A DNA stretch of 64,000 nt from Pseudomonas rustica (GCF_018336155.1 NZ_JAGYHF010000005.1:434001-498000), one strand, 5' to 3'; shown: positions 45,523-56,586, counted from the stretch's first letter. Numbers and translations are program-made. Notes: generated by a model from the sequence alone, not told the origin.

Positions 45523-46818
45523 TCACTCGGGCGAGTGAAAACTCAGGCTGTAATTCACCGCTTTCGGGCCTGGATCGAGAATATCCAGCGCAATGTGGAT
45601 CGGCGTCTGTGGTGGCATTTCGGCCAAGCCTTCGAGATCGCCGCTCAGGTATTCGCCGGGTTTGAACCGACGACTGGCAATCAAGTGACCATTGAGGTCG
45701 GCGAAACGCAGTTCCAGCAGCGGAAACGGCTGCGAGAACGTCGCTCGGTTATAGATGATCGCGTCGACCACCAAGGCACCGCTGAACTCCGGATGGCTGC
45801 GCACCACCAGATTGCTGCTTTTAATGCGGGCGATGTCGACTTTCGACGGCACGGTGCAGCCGATCTGCGGGCAGATCTCCTGGAACCATGGCCGGTATTG
45901 ATCCTGTCGCGCCAGTTCGTCGAAATGGTAAGCAACGTACTGCGCGCCGAGACCGCTCGCCGCCAGCAGCACCAACAACAGCCAAAGCATCCGCCGGCCC
46001 CACGGCGAGCGGCGTTTCTGCCAGTCGAGTTGCAGTGGGTCGTCGGTCAGATCCTGCAGGACTTCGGCGCGCACGCCGGGGTCTGCGCGGTCACGCTTTT
46101 TGCGTAACGGGGTGATCGTTGGCAGGTCGTCGTCTTCGCTGTCGTCGCTGGCGGAAAAACGTTCGCGACGGGCGTTCGGATCGATCGGGTCGTGCAGGCG
46201 CAATTGCGGGATGGCCGGCTCGTCGTCGAGATCCACCGGTTCCAGCGACAACGAAGGCTCGGTGCGCGCGGATTTCACCGGCTCGATGTCGACAACTTCT
46301 GGCTCGTGTTCTTCGTGCTCTTCGTGCTCTTCGTGTTCGGCGGCGTGCTCATCGGCGCGTTCGCTGAAAAGAGTATCGCGCCAGACCGTTTCATCAGGCT
46401 CAGGGCTGTCGCGGCGAGCACTCAGGGAATCTTCGCGTTGACGACCGAATTCGGTGGTCGGCTGGATTTCCCGTTGTTCGAGGCGGGCGAGTTCTTCGTC
46501 CAGATCGAGGCTGTCGAGGTCAAGCTCGGACGCGCTCCACTGTTTTTGGCTGATGGCGCGCGGTGCGGGCGGCTCGATGATGGGCGGCGGATCGATAACG
46601 GGCGCGGCCTCGACAATCGGCGCAGGCTCGACAATCGATGGCGCGACCGGCGTCACCGCGTCCTTGCCGGCGTGTTGTTCCAGCAGCTGTTTGGCCGCGT
46701 TGAACACTTGCAGGCAGGAGCCGCAGCGAACCACCCCGCGGGCCACGCTCAATTGAGCATGGCTGACACGGAAACTGGTTTGGCAATGCGGGCACTGGGT
46801 GACGAAGCTGTCGGTCAT
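45523..46818 (-). CDS. Zinc-ribbon and DUF3426 domain membrane protein
   Basis: 431 residues. The N-terminus is an MJ0042-type zinc ribbon (TQCPHCQTSFRVS...VVRCGSCLQVFNA, two C-x2-C pairs). A long acidic, low-complexity linker (~60-290, with a run of EHEEHEEHEEHE) follows. A single membrane helix (RMLWLLLVLLAASGLGA) precedes the DUF3426 domain. So the ribbon is cytoplasmic and DUF3426 periplasmic. Function is unknown; the family is regularly found next to prmA and dusB in Pseudomonas. Confidence 0.88.
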   Translation of the reverse strand: MTDSFVTQCPHCQTSFRVSHAQLSVARGVVRCGSCLQVFNAAKQLLEQHAGKDAVTPVAPSIVEPAPIVEAAPVIDPPPIIEPPAPRAISQKQWSASELDLDSLDLDEELARLEQREIQPTTEFGRQREDSLSARRDSPEPDETVWRDTLFSERADEHAAEHEEHEEHEEHEPEVVDIEPVKSARTEPSLSLEPVDLDDEPAIPQLRLHDPIDPNARRERFSASDDSEDDDLPTITPLRKKRDRADPGVRAEVLQDLTDDPLQLDWQKRRSPWGRRMLWLLLVLLAASGLGAQYVAYHFDELARQDQYRPWFQEICPQIGCTVPSKVDIARIKSSNLVVRSHPEFSGALVVDAIIYNRATFSQPFPLLELRFADLNGHLIASRRFKPGEYLSGDLEGLAEMPPQTPIHIALDILDPGPKAVNYSLSFHSPE

Positions 46819-46848
46819 GCGGCGATCCGGATTGTGCAGGCGGTCATA

Positions 46849-47727
46849 TTAGCGCCGACGGCCGGTGATGCGCACCCAGCCATCGCGATTGGCGATCGGG
46901 TCGAGGTCGAAATCCTGCGCGTAAGCGGCGGCGACTTCATCACCTTGCTCGGCAAGAATGCCCGACAACGCCAGACGGCCACCGGATTTCACCAGGCTGG
47001 ACAGTTGCGGCGCCAGCGAAACCAGCGGGCCGGCGAGAATATTGGCGACCAGCACATCGGCTTGCACCTGCGGCAGATCTTCCGGCAGGTACAGCGGGAA
47101 CAGTTCATCAGCGATGTTGTTGCGCCCGGCGTTGTCGCGCGATGCTTCCAGCGCCTGCACGTCGATGTCGGTGCCGACCGCTTCTTTCGCGCCGAGCAGC
47201 AGGGCGGCAATGGCCAGAATCCCCGAGCCGCAGCCAAAATCGAGCACGTTGCAGTCTTTCAGATCCTGGCCGTCGAGCCATTCCAGGCACAGTGCGGTGG
47301 TCGGGTGGGTGCCGGTGCCGAAGGCCAGGCCCGGATCGAGCAGCAGATTGACCGCGTCAGGCTCCGGCGCGGCGTGCCAGCTCGGCACAATCCACAGACG
47401 CTGACCGAAACGCATCGGCTCAAAACCGTCCATCCAGCTGCGTTCCCAATCCTGATCTTCGATGACTTCGCTGTGATGCTCGGGCAGCGGGCTGCCGGTC
47501 AGCAGTTCGAGATGGGCCAGAACCGGTGCCGGTTCGGTGCCGCCTTCGAACAGCGCCAACAGATGCGTGTGCGCCCACAGCGGGGTGGTATTGAGTTCCG
47601 GTTCGAAGATCGGCTGATCTTCGGCGTCCATGAAGGTCACCGACACGGCGCCGACTTCAAGGAAAGCGTCTTCGTAGGTTTCGGCTTGTTCCGGGCTGAT
47701 GGCGAGACGTACTTGCAGCCAAGGCAT
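46849..47727 (-). CDS. prmA: Ribosomal protein L11 methyltransferase
   Basis: SAM-dependent trimethylation of ribosomal protein L11. The start at 47727 ([20 protein letters not shown]) gives 292 residues; the open frame beyond it runs through a REP element. Marks: [55 protein letters not shown] and [16 protein letters not shown]. Neighbours are the zinc-ribbon gene and, upstream, the accBC operon. Confidence 0.96.
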   Translation of the reverse strand: MPWLQVRLAISPEQAETYEDAFLEVGAVSVTFMDAEDQPIFEPELNTTPLWAHTHLLALFEGGTEPAPVLAHLELLTGSPLPEHHSEVIEDQDWERSWMDGFEPMRFGQRLWIVPSWHAAPEPDAVNLLLDPGLAFGTGTHPTTALCLEWLDGQDLKDCNVLDFGCGSGILAIAALLLGAKEAVGTDIDVQALEASRDNAGRNNIADELFPLYLPEDLPQVQADVLVANILAGPLVSLAPQLSSLVKSGGRLALSGILAEQGDEVAAAYAQDFDLDPIANRDGWVRITGRRR

Positions 47728-47823
47728 GGCGGGCACCTTTGAAAAATATTGATTGCAGCCTAGCGGCCGGCGAGAAGCGCGCAAGTTTACGCGAGCGCGC
47801 GGCAGAACACGAACATGGTTGAA

Positions 47824-47905
47824 GATCAAAAGATCGCAGCCTGCAGCAGCTCCTACGCTGAAATGCGATCCCCTGTAGGAGCTGCCGCAGGCTGCGATCT
47901 TTTGA
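47824..47905. repeat. REP palindrome, reversed arrangement
   Basis: Two units of the GTAGGAGCTGCCG family, here with CGATCTTTTGA ends outermost and the CTCCTAC/GTAGGAG ends facing inward, opposite to the copies at 6912, 50460 and 56382. It lies between prmA and the accBC terminator. Confidence 0.88.
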
Positions 47906-47921
47906 CTTTGCTGCAGAAACA

Positions 47922-47947
47922 ACAAAGCCGCCCGAAGGCGGCTTTGT
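47922..47947 (-). terminator. Terminator of the accBC operon
   Basis: A perfect 11-bp stem ACAAAGCCGCC/GGCGGCTTTGT with a tetraloop, 17 bases past the accC stop. On the minus strand the 3' arm ends in a T-rich stretch (CTTTGTTGTTT). Confidence 0.88.
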
Positions 47948-47964
47948 CTGGTGCGGGCTGAAGC

Positions 47965-49323
47965 TTAGTGCTTCTCGCCAGCCAGCTTGTGCTCGAGGTA
48001 GTGAATGTTCACGCCGCCCTTGCAGAAGCCTTCGTCACGAACCAGATCACGGTGCAGCGGGATGTTGGTCTTGATCCCGTCAACCACGATTTCGTCCAGG
48101 GCATTGCGCATGCGGGCCATGGCTTCGTCGCGGGTCGCGCCGTAAGTGATCAGCTTGCCGATCAGCGAGTCGTAGTTCGGTGGAACGGCATAGCCACTGT
48201 ACAGGTGCGAATCGACGCGAACGCCGTTGCCGCCTGGAGCGTGGAAATGCTTGACCGTACCCGGGCTCGGCATAAAGGTTTTCGGGTCTTCAGCGTTGAT
48301 CCGGCATTCCAGCGAGTGACCGCGTATGACCACATCATCCTGAGTGAACGACAGCTTGTTGCCAGCGGCGATGCTGAGCATCTCCTTGACGATGTCGATG
48401 CCGGTGACCATTTCCGAAACCGGGTGCTCCACCTGAACACGGGTGTTCATTTCGATGAAGTAGAAACGACCGTTCTCGTACAGGAACTCGAAAGTACCCG
48501 CGCCGCGGTAACCGATGTCGATGCACGCCTTGACGCAGCGAGCCAGTACTTCTTCGCGAGCCTTCTCGTCGATGCCCGGTGCCGGCGCTTCTTCGAGAAC
48601 TTTCTGGTGACGACGTTGCAGCGAGCAATCGCGGTCGCCCAGGTGGATCGCGTGGCCCTGGCCATCGGACAGCACCTGAACTTCGACGTGACGCGGGTTG
48701 GTCAGGAATTTTTCCAGATACACCATCGGGTTGCCGAACGCCGCGCCAGCTTCGGTGCGGGTCAGCTTGGCGAAGGCGATCAGGTCTTCTTCCTTGTGCA
48801 CCACGCGCATGCCGCGACCACCACCGCCGCCAGCGGCTTTGATGATCACCGGATAGCCGACCTCACGACCAATGCGCAGCGCCGTTTCTTCGTCTTCCGG
48901 CAGAGGGCCGTCGGAACCTGGAACGGTAGGAACGCCCGCTTCGATCATCGCGTGCTTGGCCGATACCTTGTCGCCCATCAGGCGAATGGTGTCGGCTTTC
49001 GGGCCAATGAAAGCGAAGCCGGAGTTCTCGACTTGCTCGGCAAAATCGGCGTTTTCCGCGAGGAAACCGTAGCCTGGGTGAATGGCGGTAGCGCCAGTCA
49101 CTTCAGCGGCAGCGATGATGGCCGGGATGTGCAGGTAGGACTGAGCGGCAGACGCCGGGCCGATGCAGACGGATTCGTCTGCCAGACCCAGGTGCATCAG
49201 CTCTTTGTCGGCCTTGGAGTAAACGGCGACGGTCTTGATGCCCATCTCTTTGCAGGCACGCAGAATCCGCAGGGCGATCTCACCGCGGTTCGCGATCAGA
49301 ACTTTTTCCAACTTCGCAGTCAT
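47965..49323 (-). CDS. accC: Acetyl-CoA carboxylase biotin carboxylase subunit
   Basis: Carboxylates the biotin on AccB with bicarbonate and ATP, the first half-reaction of fatty acid synthesis. 452 residues from [23 protein letters not shown]-grasp marks: [51 protein letters not shown] and [17 protein letters not shown]. The start lies 17 bases past the accB stop. A clear terminator follows. Confidence 0.97.
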   Translation of the reverse strand: MTAKLEKVLIANRGEIALRILRACKEMGIKTVAVYSKADKELMHLGLADESVCIGPASAAQSYLHIPAIIAAAEVTGATAIHPGYGFLAENADFAEQVENSGFAFIGPKADTIRLMGDKVSAKHAMIEAGVPTVPGSDGPLPEDEETALRIGREVGYPVIIKAAGGGGGRGMRVVHKEEDLIAFAKLTRTEAGAAFGNPMVYLEKFLTNPRHVEVQVLSDGQGHAIHLGDRDCSLQRRHQKVLEEAPAPGIDEKAREEVLARCVKACIDIGYRGAGTFEFLYENGRFYFIEMNTRVQVEHPVSEMVTGIDIVKEMLSIAAGNKLSFTQDDVVIRGHSLECRINAEDPKTFMPSPGTVKHFHAPGGNGVRVDSHLYSGYAVPPNYDSLIGKLITYGATRDEAMARMRNALDEIVVDGIKTNIPLHRDLVRDEGFCKGGVNIHYLEHKLAGEKH

Positions 49324-49340
49324 CAAAGGCTCTCCGCAGT

Positions 49341-49799
49341 TCAAACGATGGTGAACAGCGGTTGGTCGTACTCAACCGGCTGGCCGTCTTCGACGAGGAT
49401 GGACTCGATCACACCGCTGGTTTCAGCTTCGATGTGGTTCATCATCTTCATGGCTTCGACGATGCACAGAGTGTCGCCTTTCTTCACGGTCTGGCCGACT
49501 TCAACGAAGGCAGGCGAGGCTGGCGAAGATTTACGGTAGAACGTGCCGACCATCGGCGAACGGGCAACAGTGCCGTTCAGCGCTGGCGCAGCAGCGGCAA
49601 CCGGGGCTGCAGCCGCTACCGGAGCAGCAACAGGTGCGGCAGCCGGTGCTTGCATCGGAGCCGGCGCGTAATACTGCTGAGCCGGGGTTTTGCTGTGACG
49701 GCTGATGCGTACGGACTCTTCGCCTTCCTTGATCTCGAGCTCGTCGATGCCGGACTCTTCCAGCAATTCGATCAATTTCTTAACTTTACGGATATCCAT
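49341..49799 (-). CDS. accB: Acetyl-CoA carboxylase biotin carboxyl carrier protein
   Basis: 152 residues. The N-terminus ([34 protein letters not shown]) is the usual AccB arm, then a flexible Ala/Pro linker (~45-75) and the biotinyl domain with the modified Lys in [12 protein letters not shown]. Stop at 49341, then accC. Confidence 0.97.
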   Translation of the reverse strand: MDIRKVKKLIELLEESGIDELEIKEGEESVRISRHSKTPAQQYYAPAPMQAPAAAPVAAPVAAAAPVAAAAPALNGTVARSPMVGTFYRKSSPASPAFVEVGQTVKKGDTLCIVEAMKMMNHIEAETSGVIESILVEDGQPVEYDQPLFTIV

Positions 49800-49847
49800 G
49801 AATCATCAACTCCCAAGGGTCGGTCAGGGGCGCTTAACGCTTGTATT

Positions 49848-50300
49848 TCAAGTCGTTGCCGGTGTTTCAAGCTGTTCTAGTGCAGCCTCCAGGGCCAGTC
49901 GGTAACCGCTGGCGCCAAGGCCGCAGATCACTCCCACCGCTACGTCGGAGAAGTAAGAGTGATGGCGGAAAGGTTCGCGTTTGTGCACGTTGGACAAATG
50001 CACTTCGATGAATGGGATGCTCACTCCCAGCAGCGCGTCACGTAATGCGACACTTGTGTGTGTAAAAGCTGCTGGATTGATCAGGATGAAATCCACACCT
50101 TCGCCGCGCGCGGCGTGGATCCGGTCGATCAATTCGTACTCGGCATTGCTTTGCAGATAGAGCAGATGATGGCCGGCTTCACGGGCGCGGCGCTCCAGAT
50201 CCTGATTGATCTGCGCCAGGGTCGTGGAACCGTAAGTACCGGGTTCGCGGGTGCCGAGCAGGTTCAGGTTGGGGCCGTGCAGCACCAGTAGGGTTGCCAT
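49848..50300 (-). CDS. aroQ: Type II 3-dehydroquinate dehydratase
   Basis: Third step of the shikimate pathway. The start at 50300 ([21 protein letters not shown]) gives 150 residues, the usual size. Active-site marks: [13 protein letters not shown] with the catalytic Tyr, [19 protein letters not shown], and [19 protein letters not shown]. It lies just upstream of accB on the same strand. Confidence 0.97.
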   Translation of the reverse strand: MATLLVLHGPNLNLLGTREPGTYGSTTLAQINQDLERRAREAGHHLLYLQSNAEYELIDRIHAARGEGVDFILINPAAFTHTSVALRDALLGVSIPFIEVHLSNVHKREPFRHHSYFSDVAVGVICGLGASGYRLALEAALEQLETPATT

Positions 50301-50459
50301 CTGCGTGTCCTTGTTATGGGTGAGCAATGTTCAGAACCCGGCGACTATGCCGCAAAGACTTTGTGACTGTCCAGTTCTATGCAATAGCCAGCACGATGGG
50401 CGATGTTTGCGCAAAATATGTGACCGGGGGTCTGGATCCGGTCATTTGTGGCAATCCTT

Positions 50460-50536
50460 GTAGGAGCTGCCGAAGGCTGCGATCTTTTGATTTTCAGGTG
50501 CAAGATCAAAAGATCGCAGCCTTCGGCAGCTCCTAC
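50460..50536. repeat. REP palindrome (GTAGGAGCTGCCG type)
   Basis: A doublet with GTAGGAGCTGCCGAAGGCTG and its inverse around a short loop (TTTTCAGGTGCAAGATC). It lies in the interval between the chemoreceptor stop and the aroQ upstream region. Confidence 0.92.
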
Positions 50537-50547
50537 AGGGATTTTTG

Positions 50548-52494
50548 TCAGACGCGGAAGGCCTGAACGGCTGTATGCAGCTGGCCGCCGAGAACCAGCA
50601 GATTTTCGCCCTGTTCGCGACCTCGGCCGATCCGCAGCAAGTTATCCCCACCCAACTGATGAATCCGCTCACTGTGATCGCGAATCTCACTGACCGCGCC
50701 ACTCTGCTGCGCCGTAACCTCAGCAATGCGCACCGCCGTGTCGGAAATCGTCTGAATCGCGCCAACAATTTTATCCAGCGCCCCGTCCGCTGCTTGTGCC
50801 TGACTGGCCGTGGCTTCGGCGTGTTCGACCTGCGCGCGCATGCCTTCGACCGATTGCCGCGCCGCCGTTTGCAGGCCGGCAATCAACGTCTGAATCTCCG
50901 CCGTGGCCCCGGCTGTCCGCTGCGCCAGCGAACGCACTTCCTCGGCGACCACTGCAAAACCGCGACCCATTTCCCCGGCCCGCGCCGCTTCAATCGCCGC
51001 GTTCAGCGCGAGCAAATTGGTCTGATCGGCAATCGAGCGAATCACCGTCAGCACGCCACCGATGGTCGCCGACTCCTCAGCCAGATGCTCGATCATCTGC
51101 GCGTTGCCTTGCACTTCGCCAACCAAGGCGTGCAGCCCGGTCAAGCTCTGGCCAATCACGGTTTGGCCATGTTCGACGGCCAGTCCGGCATGACGGCTGG
51201 CATCGGCTGCCTGTCGCGCGTCCCCGGCCACTTGTTGAATCGTCGCCTCCAGTTCGCCGAGGGAATCGCGGATCAGCGCGGTGTCGCCGGCCTGATGCTC
51301 GGCGCCGCTGTGCAGGTCGTTGCTCAGTTCGGCGAGGGTGCGGCTGCTGCCCGCGACCTGCTCGGCGTTGCCGCGAATCGTCCCGACCAGATCCACCAGA
51401 TAGGCGCGCAAGCGATTGAGCGAAGCCTCGATGTCATGCAGTTCGCGGTTGGTTTTGCCCAGATGAATGTCGCGGCTGAAATCGCCTTCAGCCCAGGTCG
51501 ACAGCGCTGGAGCGAGGTTGGTCAGAGTGCGCGAGAGGCGGCGCTGCAAGGTGTCGATCAGCAGCGCGATCAACAAAATCAGGCCGATCATCACGCCCTG
51601 CATCAGGCGCACTTCACCCTGAATCTGCCCGTGTTGCGCACGCACCACCGGCTCGAGTCCGGCGATGGCCTGCTGCACGGCGGCGATTTTCTGGTGGGTG
51701 GCGGCGCTGAGATCACTGCGCTTCTGGATCTGCTCGCGGGTGCGCGCCAGCTCTGCCGGATAACGACCGAGCAGGCTGTTGAGTTCGCGTTTGAGGCCGA
51801 CGCCAGCATCTTCGGCGACGGCTTTTTCAGTGTTCTCGATGCCCATCATCGCGGCGAAATCGTCGCTGCCGGATTCACTTTTCGCAACCACGCCGAGCAA
51901 GGGCAGGGCATCAATCGCTTGCGCCTGCGTGCTGATATTGCTGACTTCACGCTCAACGTCCGCCGCCAATTCACTGCGACCGCTGCTGACCAGTTTGTCC
52001 CGCGCCAGCGACAATTTGCCGAGATGTTGCGAGGCGGCAAGCAGCGGCGTCAGGTAACCCGAGTTGCCGTTGGCGTAGGTGCTGAGTTGCTCAAGGCTGG
52101 CGCTCAATTCGCGCTCGGCCTGCAACAGCAAGGCCTGCGGATCACCGGCCAGTTTGCCGGCGGCGAGCAGATCGGTTTTGCTGAATTCATCCAGCTCCGC
52201 CAGGCTCGGGCGCAGCGTATCGGCCAGCGCCGGCGGCAGTTCGCCGAGTTCTTTGTGCAAGCCATCGATGGCCTGACTGGCGGCGCTCAGGCGCAAGGCG
52301 TCGCCGCTGGCGAGGTAGTCCTCGACGTTGCGCGCCACCTCGTTCTGAAATTGCTGCGACAACCCCAAATACCGCTCCATCAATAGATACGGGCGTTCCA
52401 GGGCTTTTTGCGACCACCACAGCGTGGCGCCGAGTGCGACACACACGGCGACCAGCAGCAGGGTATTGAGATTGGTGAGCAACTTCAGGCGCAT
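50548..52494 (-). CDS. Methyl-accepting chemotaxis protein
   Basis: 648 residues from [17 protein letters not shown]; a start at 52506 is also open. One membrane helix at the N-terminus, a long helical periplasmic sensor (~30-300), a second membrane helix ([15 protein letters not shown]), a HAMP region, and a cytoplasmic signalling domain with the invariant hairpin [36 protein letters not shown]. By position it corresponds to recalled PA4844 (CtpL, linked to phosphate and organic ligand taxis), but the ligand here is not known. gcbA lies upstream on the same strand. Confidence 0.93.
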   Translation of the reverse strand: MRLKLLTNLNTLLLVAVCVALGATLWWSQKALERPYLLMERYLGLSQQFQNEVARNVEDYLASGDALRLSAASQAIDGLHKELGELPPALADTLRPSLAELDEFSKTDLLAAGKLAGDPQALLLQAERELSASLEQLSTYANGNSGYLTPLLAASQHLGKLSLARDKLVSSGRSELAADVEREVSNISTQAQAIDALPLLGVVAKSESGSDDFAAMMGIENTEKAVAEDAGVGLKRELNSLLGRYPAELARTREQIQKRSDLSAATHQKIAAVQQAIAGLEPVVRAQHGQIQGEVRLMQGVMIGLILLIALLIDTLQRRLSRTLTNLAPALSTWAEGDFSRDIHLGKTNRELHDIEASLNRLRAYLVDLVGTIRGNAEQVAGSSRTLAELSNDLHSGAEHQAGDTALIRDSLGELEATIQQVAGDARQAADASRHAGLAVEHGQTVIGQSLTGLHALVGEVQGNAQMIEHLAEESATIGGVLTVIRSIADQTNLLALNAAIEAARAGEMGRGFAVVAEEVRSLAQRTAGATAEIQTLIAGLQTAARQSVEGMRAQVEHAEATASQAQAADGALDKIVGAIQTISDTAVRIAEVTAQQSGAVSEIRDHSERIHQLGGDNLLRIGRGREQGENLLVLGGQLHTAVQAFRV

Positions 52495-52545
52495 GACGGC
52501 TACCAACGGCAGAAATGGTAAGCGCCTGAATTTATTGCGGTTCTG

Positions 52546-54216
52546 TTACAGGGTTATGACCGAATCAGTGGAATCTGATGAAAAGGTGGCACTTTGCTTT
52601 GATTCCCGCGCCGACTGCACGCGATTGCGTCCGGCACCCTTGGCGCGGTACAGCGCCTCGTCGGCCTGGCTGGCCATCATCAGGCTGTCGCAGTCGTCGT
52701 GCATTTCCACCACGCCGGCGCTGAAGGTGCACCACAAATCCTGCGGTTGTGCCGGGTAATGGATCTCGGCGAAGCGCTGACGGATTTCGTCGAGCACTTT
52801 ATGCGCGGCGTCTATATCGGTGTCGGGCATAACGATGGCGAACTCTTCGCCGCCGTAACGACCGATGAAATCTGTCTTGCGCAAACGCTGCTTGAGGAAC
52901 AGTGCCAGGCTCTTGATCACGCGGTCGCCCATTGGGTGGCCGTGGCTGTCGTTGACCCGTTTGAAGTGGTCGATGTCGAGCATCGCAAAGCTCAGCGGCT
53001 TGCTCTCGCGGCGGGCGCGGAACGAGCAGTCTTCGAGCAATTGCAGAATGTGCGTGTGGTTGTACAGACCGGTGAGGCTGTCGCGCACCATCCGTGCTTT
53101 CAGATTGCGCGCACGGGCGGCGCGGTTGCGCACGGTGGTGATCAGGTGGCGCGGCTTGATCGGTTTGGTCAGGAAGTCATCGCCGCCCTCGCTCATCGCG
53201 TCGAGCTGTTTGTCCAGATCGTCCTCGGCCGACAGATAAATGATCGGCACGCTGACATAACGGTCGTTGTGGCGAATCACTTTGGCCAGCTCGGTGCCGG
53301 TGCAGGCCGGCATGTACATGTCGAGGATGATCAGATCCGGCTGGAAATCGGCCAGTTCGGCCATCGCCTGAATCGGTTCGATCAGCGTGCGTGTGACGAT
53401 GCCGGCGCTGTTGAGCAAGCGCTCGGTGTGCAGGGCCTGCGCACGCGAGTCGTCGATGATCAGCACTTTATAAGGTTCGTATTGGGCGACGCAGGTGAGG
53501 ACTTCGATCTTCTCCAGCAGGCTCGACGCTTCGAGGGTGCCGGTGAGGAATTCCTGGCCGCCGGCGCGCACGGCGGCGAGACGGGTCGGGGTGTCGGTTT
53601 CGTGCAGGCTGAAGAACAGCAGCGGCAGCGGTTCATCCAGACCGACCTGCGCTTCGGCGGCGAGTTTCAGGCCGATGCCGGCACCGCTGAAGTCCACGTC
53701 CATGACGATGGCGGCAGGCAAGCGCTCGACCATCGACGAACGAAAGGCTGCCACGCTGTCCAGCGCCTGCGCGCTGAGACCGAAAAATTCCAGTTGTTTG
53801 GCCAGCCGCTCGGCGCGGTCGTGATCCTGCAGCATCACGTAGATTGGCTTGCGCAGCGGCGGCAGGAAGGTCTGGTCAAGTTGATCGCCATGACGCAGGC
53901 CGGTGCGCGACAAACGCTGCATCAAACGATTGAGGTCGGTGATCAGACCGCTGCTGAGACGGCCGCGATTGGCATCCACTGCTTGCAGCGATTGACTGAT
54001 GTGGTGCGCCAGTTGCGTGTGTTCGGGCTGTTCGAAGCGCTCGGCAAAACGCAGCAGGCGCAAGTTCGCCTCGCTCAGTTCGGCGAGGTCGACGGTAGAC
54101 CACTCACTGCGTTGCAGGCGCTGCCATATCTCAAGAATCTGACGTGCCTGATGAATTACCCGCTGGGCAAAGTGGTGCTTGAGACGCTCACGGCTGGGGT
54201 CTTCTGGCTCGGTCAT
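52546..54216 (-). CDS. gcbA: Diguanylate cyclase with receiver domains, GcbA-like
   Basis: 556 residues. A helical N-terminus (~1-120) precedes a degenerate receiver (IYVMLQDHDRAERLA...AAIVMDVDF) and a second receiver with phospho-acceptor Asp in LIILDMYMPACTG and KPIKP. The C-terminal GGDEF domain is active type (RYGGEEFAIVMP) and has an RxxD inhibitory site (RKTD) five residues before it. It makes cyclic-di-GMP. The position matches recalled PA4843/GcbA, which promotes surface attachment and lowers flagellar motility. Its neighbour is a chemoreceptor. Confidence 0.9.
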   Translation of the reverse strand: MTEPEDPSRERLKHHFAQRVIHQARQILEIWQRLQRSEWSTVDLAELSEANLRLLRFAERFEQPEHTQLAHHISQSLQAVDANRGRLSSGLITDLNRLMQRLSRTGLRHGDQLDQTFLPPLRKPIYVMLQDHDRAERLAKQLEFFGLSAQALDSVAAFRSSMVERLPAAIVMDVDFSGAGIGLKLAAEAQVGLDEPLPLLFFSLHETDTPTRLAAVRAGGQEFLTGTLEASSLLEKIEVLTCVAQYEPYKVLIIDDSRAQALHTERLLNSAGIVTRTLIEPIQAMAELADFQPDLIILDMYMPACTGTELAKVIRHNDRYVSVPIIYLSAEDDLDKQLDAMSEGGDDFLTKPIKPRHLITTVRNRAARARNLKARMVRDSLTGLYNHTHILQLLEDCSFRARRESKPLSFAMLDIDHFKRVNDSHGHPMGDRVIKSLALFLKQRLRKTDFIGRYGGEEFAIVMPDTDIDAAHKVLDEIRQRFAEIHYPAQPQDLWCTFSAGVVEMHDDCDSLMMASQADEALYRAKGAGRNRVQSARESKQSATFSSDSTDSVITL

Positions 54217-54651
54217 ATCCTGACTACTAGTTAGGCTGCATGCTGAGGGCGACTGGTGGCTCTATGCTAGCACCTCTTTTCCCTTACACGAGCGTCGTAC
54301 TGCAATAATCTGCAATGCGTCATCATTCAGTTTCTGACCGATCGGTTTTGTTTTCGACCTGCTCGTCGGTGAAGTCCCCGTGATCTGGGGGCGTTACAGA
54401 GGCAGGGTGATTTTCGGATGAGTTTTTTGCCCACGCTTTTATCATCGCGGTGAATGCGCTTTTCGATTGTTTTCAAGCGCCTGCATGCGGGTGATGGGCG
54501 CTCGGGTATCAGGGAAACCCTTAGTTCGGCGCGAAGCGTCATTTGCCCACACGATTTGCGGCTTATCTTTACGCGCGGGTGCCCGGCTCTGGCACGTTGT
54601 TGTATGGTTGTGGTCGAACCGTTGAACCCAAGTGATTGAAAGGATATCGCC
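54217..54651. other. Divergent intergenic region between gcbA and the DUF2333 gene
   Basis: 435 bases between divergent starts; both promoters should lie here. No REP element, RNA gene or confident operator was recognised. The DUF2333 ribosome site (AAAGGA) is at the right end. Confidence 0.6.
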
Positions 54652-55719
54652 ATGCTGGACTGGAAAAACCGCGCGGGCAGCGCGCCTGAACGTGCCGCCG
54701 AGCCCAAGTCGGCCACCCGCAGCTATGTTGGCGGGCTGCTGTTCAGCCGCGCATTGGCCACACTGATCGGCATTTATCTGCTGGTGACCATCGGCCTCGG
54801 CTGGTACTGGAGCCAGGAGCCGGCGCTGTTTCCGGTCGCACAAAACGCGCAAGTGGCTGCCGAGAAAGAAGGCAAGCAAATGGTCATCGGCTACACCACG
54901 GTCGAAACTCTGAAGACCGTCGCCGGCACCTTGCTCAACAAACCGGGCGGCTACATTTCCAACGACCGCTTCCCGCCGGGCCTGTGGATGGACAACACGC
55001 CGAGCTGGGAATACGGCGTGCTGGTTCAGGTGCGTGACCTGACCCGTGCCCTGCGTAAAGACTTCGCCCGTTCGCAATCGCAGTCGGCGGAAGACGCCGA
55101 TCTGGCCAAGGCCGAGCCGCGTTTCAACTTCGACAACAAGAGCTGGGTTCTGCCTTCCAGCGAGTCCGAGTATCAGGAGGGCATCAACTCGCTGAGCCGT
55201 TATCAGGCGCGCCTGTCGGATCCGAGCCAGAAAAACGCACTGTTTTATGCGCGTGCTGACAACCTGAACAACTGGCTGGGCGATGTCGGCACCCGTCTGG
55301 GTTCACTGTCGCAACGTCTGTCGGCCAGTGTTGGCCGGGTCAAGCTGAACACCGCGCTGAAAACTGAAACCCCGGCGGTGGGTGAAGTGCCGCAGGTCGA
55401 TGAGGAAATCGTCGAGACGCCGTGGATGCAGATCGACAACGTCTTCTACGAAGCACGCGGTCAGGCCTGGGCGCTGTCGCACCTGCTGCGCGCTATCGAA
55501 GTCGACTTCGCCGATGTGCTGGCGAAGAAGAACGCCACCGTCAGCGTGCGTCAGATTATTCGTGAGCTGGAAGCCTCGCAGGAACCGGTGTGGAGTCCTA
55601 TGATTCTTAACGGTAGCGGCTTCGGCGTTTTGGCCAACCACTCGCTGGTCATGGCCAACTATATTTCCCGTGCGAACGCTGCTGTGATCGATCTGCGTCA
55701 ACTGCTTAATCAGGGATGA
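54652..55719 (+). CDS. DUF2333 family membrane-anchored protein
   Basis: 355 residues with one N-terminal membrane helix (ALATLIGIYLLVTIGLGWYW) and a large periplasmic part. Family marks include GYTTVETLKTVAGTLLNKPGGYISND, PGLWMDNTPSWEYGVLVQVRD and ARADNLNNWLGDVGTRLGSLSQRL. Function is unknown. It is followed three bases later by the NUDIX gene, so the two are co-transcribed. The same pair stands next to speA in P. aeruginosa as I recall it. Confidence 0.9.
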   Translation: MLDWKNRAGSAPERAAEPKSATRSYVGGLLFSRALATLIGIYLLVTIGLGWYWSQEPALFPVAQNAQVAAEKEGKQMVIGYTTVETLKTVAGTLLNKPGGYISNDRFPPGLWMDNTPSWEYGVLVQVRDLTRALRKDFARSQSQSAEDADLAKAEPRFNFDNKSWVLPSSESEYQEGINSLSRYQARLSDPSQKNALFYARADNLNNWLGDVGTRLGSLSQRLSASVGRVKLNTALKTETPAVGEVPQVDEEIVETPWMQIDNVFYEARGQAWALSHLLRAIEVDFADVLAKKNATVSVRQIIRELEASQEPVWSPMILNGSGFGVLANHSLVMANYISRANAAVIDLRQLLNQG

Positions 55720-55722
55720 GTC

Positions 55723-56280
55723 ATGTCCGATAGCGCGAAAGAGGCGGCGCACCGTGCCGCCTCCGATGCCGAACAGATTGCCTGGGTCGACGAGCAGGAC
55801 AACCTGCTCGGCGCTCTGGTGCGTGCCGATCTGCGCGAACGCGGGCTGATCGGTCGCGGCACTTACATCATGCTGTTCAATTCCGCCGGTGAGCTTTGCG
55901 TGCATCGGCGCACCTTGAGCAAGGCGATTTATCCCGGTTACTGGGACGTCGCGGCGGGCGGCATGGTGCAGGCTGACGAGACTTACGCCGAGTCGGCCGC
56001 CCGTGAGTTGGAAGAAGAGCTGGGCGTCAGCGGCGTGGAGTTGACCGCTCACGATCATTTCTACTTCGAAGACACTGGCAACCGACTCTGGTGTTCGGCG
56101 TTTTCCGCCGTCTGGGACGGCCCGCTGAAACTGCAACCGGAAGAGGTGCTGGAAGCGCGCTTTATTCCGGTCGAGCAGGTCATGCAGGAAATCCGGCAAA
56201 AGCCTTACTGCCCGGACTCGCTGGCCGCGTTGAAGCGCTATCTCAAGGCGCAACAAAGCGACGTCGCAAAGAACACATAA
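55723..56280 (+). CDS. NUDIX hydrolase
   Basis: 185 residues. The NUDIX box is present: GGMVQADETYAESAARELEEELGV matches G-x5-E-x7-RE-x2-EE-x-G. The N-terminal region (WVDEQDNLLGALVRADLRERGL) and CVHRRTLSKAIYPGYWDVAAGG resemble the YfcD type of NUDIX proteins. Substrate unknown. Co-transcribed with the DUF2333 gene. Confidence 0.92.
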   Translation: MSDSAKEAAHRAASDAEQIAWVDEQDNLLGALVRADLRERGLIGRGTYIMLFNSAGELCVHRRTLSKAIYPGYWDVAAGGMVQADETYAESAARELEEELGVSGVELTAHDHFYFEDTGNRLWCSAFSAVWDGPLKLQPEEVLEARFIPVEQVMQEIRQKPYCPDSLAALKRYLKAQQSDVAKNT

Positions 56281-56586
56281 ATTGGCGCTGATTGGCACTT
56301 AGCAATCGGGTTTTTTGCCGTTACACTGCGCGACCTTTTCAAGCTGCACCGAATAGTTTGAGGTTGGCCTGCTGACCCACTGTAGGAGCTGCCAAAGGCT
56401 GCGATCTTTTGATCTTGTTTTTCAAGAGCAGGATCAAAAGATCGCAGCCTTCGGCAGCTCCTACAGGTCAGCAGTCTCGTCGCCAAATTCCGGTGCAGTA
56501 GCGCTGCCCCTGCCTGAGTGGGGCTTCGCGGTCGATGACCTTGCCCAAGGTCGCGATCAGTCTTTGTCCTCCCAAGAGGATTGCCG
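56281..56586. other. Intergenic region between the NUDIX and SUI1 genes
   Basis: 306 bases. The middle holds the REP doublet at 56382-56464. The ribosome site AGAGGA at the right end serves the SUI1 gene. No other gene was seen. Confidence 0.7.
56382..56464. repeat. REP palindrome (GTAGGAGCTGCC type)
   Basis: A doublet with GTAGGAGCTGCCAAAGGCTG and its inverse (CAGCCTTCGGCAGCTCCTAC), joined through GATCTTGTTTTTCAAGAGCAGGATC. Same orientation as the copies at 6912 and 50460. Confidence 0.92.
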